64,000 bases of DNA from Candidula unifasciata (taxonomy: Eukaryota > Mollusca > Gastropoda > Stylommatophora > Geomitridae): NCBI GenBank assembly GCA_905116865.2, contig CAJHNH020001097.1:94501-158500 (forward strand), written 5' to 3'. Both the position numbers and the translations under genes were made by a program. Positions 63,251-64,000 of the stretch are shown here, piece by piece. A model generated the notes under the pieces. The model was given only the letters and a program-made list of their open reading frames with translations, was not told where the DNA came from and made no database searches. The number at the start of each line of letters is the position of its first letter. Within the stretch, counting starts at the first letter, position 1.

Positions 63251-64000
63251 CTGCAAGAATAAGCAAAAAAGGAAATTATGCACGTCTTTTAAAAAAAGTT
63301 GTAATCTGACAATGAAAAAGCGATCAGAATTTCGAGTTCAGGCCCTGGAGATGTATACATACGGAAGAATGTCTTGTATTTTGTGGAAATAAAACAAAAA
63401 ACAATGCAATAATGTCATTCTAGGCCAGTTGGGAATAAATAAAGTATAGAAATAAAAAAAGGAGACAAATGAACAAATGACTTTGGCTACATTAAGAAAG
63501 ATGGCACTCATAAAAGCTCTACTGGAGGGAAAGCACAAGTTAGTTAAATAAACAACTGGTAAGGTAACATCAACAGGTAAAAAAAATTAAAAAACCCCAG
63601 CTTGTTTAATTGTACAAGCAGGATAATAAACAATGTTGGAAATCACTGCAGTCAGGAGTGATGGAACCTAAAGGGAGGAGGCGGGGGTGCTGGAATGAGG
63701 GGGTTCGGGTGCTCAGAAACCTTGAGTTTCATCCCCAATTTTTTTTTAGGGAATAGACTTTCACTGACCCCCCCCCCTAATCCTTTTCAGAAAATTTGCA
63801 ATAGGGTTAACTGGCCACTCTAACCATATACAGATATTCCCTTGTTTGAAGTATCTGTTTTTACAGATCTATTATATAATATTTACCATTTGGAACATAA
63901 TAATTATTACTGTTACTGTGCAGTAAAACAAGACTTAAGCCAATTTAATGTCCTCCCCACCACCACTATGGTATCTTTACCATGTTTGATATTGCCCATA
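63251..64000. other. Right-end stretch, no exon recognised
   Basis: Low-complexity, AT-rich sequence with a C run at about 63770. The minus ORF 63338-63538 shows no domain. An upstream exon of the minus-strand gene could be here but has no recognisable signature. Confidence 0.4.

Noticed and set aside
1..64000. CRISPR array, bacterial operon, viral integration or biosynthetic gene cluster
   Set aside because: Tandem repeats lack spacer structure, genes are intron-split, and no viral structural, capsid or multi-enzyme genes are recognisable.

Overview
This looks like a window of a repeat-rich, intron-rich animal genome, most likely a mollusc and probably a gastropod. The taxon is inferred from invertebrate-style intron-split genes and from abundant RNase H-bearing non-LTR retrotransposon debris of a kind I associate with gastropod genomes. 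There are no bacterial operons, rRNA genes, canonical tRNA genes or CRISPR arrays. Most open reading frames longer than 60 codons are chance ORFs or pieces of transposons.

Three protein-coding genes can be supported. (1) The last two coding exons of UBE2H, an E2 ubiquitin-conjugating enzyme, lie on the + strand at 1255-1383 and 5383-5501, with a poly(A) signal at 5809. (2) A complete CDC123 gene (ATP-grasp assembly chaperone for eIF2) lies on the + strand from 28651 to 48942. It has twelve coding exons whose phases all agree and encodes 359 residues. (3) Part of an unidentified gene lies on the - strand at the right end. It has two well-supported exons (63108-63250, 60248-60406) and a possible terminal exon (58719-58758). 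Its spacing of motifs faintly recalls the UPF0602/CFAP96 ciliary family, but this is not secure.

Everything else is mobile or tandem DNA. At least four families of short interspersed repeats recur. Family A has a tRNA-like head and a conserved core. Family B is about 270-300 bp and ends in AAG-rich sequence. Families E and F are other tRNA-headed elements. There are many 3' fragments of RNase H-bearing LINEs and tails of a second LINE class. DNA elements include a decayed hAT element with an 8-bp target duplication (20994-22180), TTAA-flanked piggyBac-like MITEs (30832-30935; 8661-9695; a partial at 17584), and a 354-bp long-arm foldback element (31001-31354). Tandem arrays have periods of 52 bp (UBE2H intron), 63 bp, 37 bp and 189 bp. 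Poly(G)/poly(C) tracts reach 45 bases, several of them at or inside repeat copies.

Region by region: 0-6 kb holds the UBE2H 3' end. 6-28 kb is gene-free repeat-rich sequence. 28.6-49 kb is CDC123 with repeat-filled introns. 49-58 kb is dense retrotransposon debris, including one LINE inserted antisense into another with a visible 13-bp target duplication. 58.7-63.3 kb is the unidentified - strand gene with a piggyBac-like remnant and LINE tails in its introns. I found no convincing new multi-gene system. The most interesting signals are a minisatellite that abuts the UBE2H splice acceptor and resembles it, the nested LINE pair, and an unrecognised frameshifted coding stretch between two 53-bp direct repeats (44941-45781).
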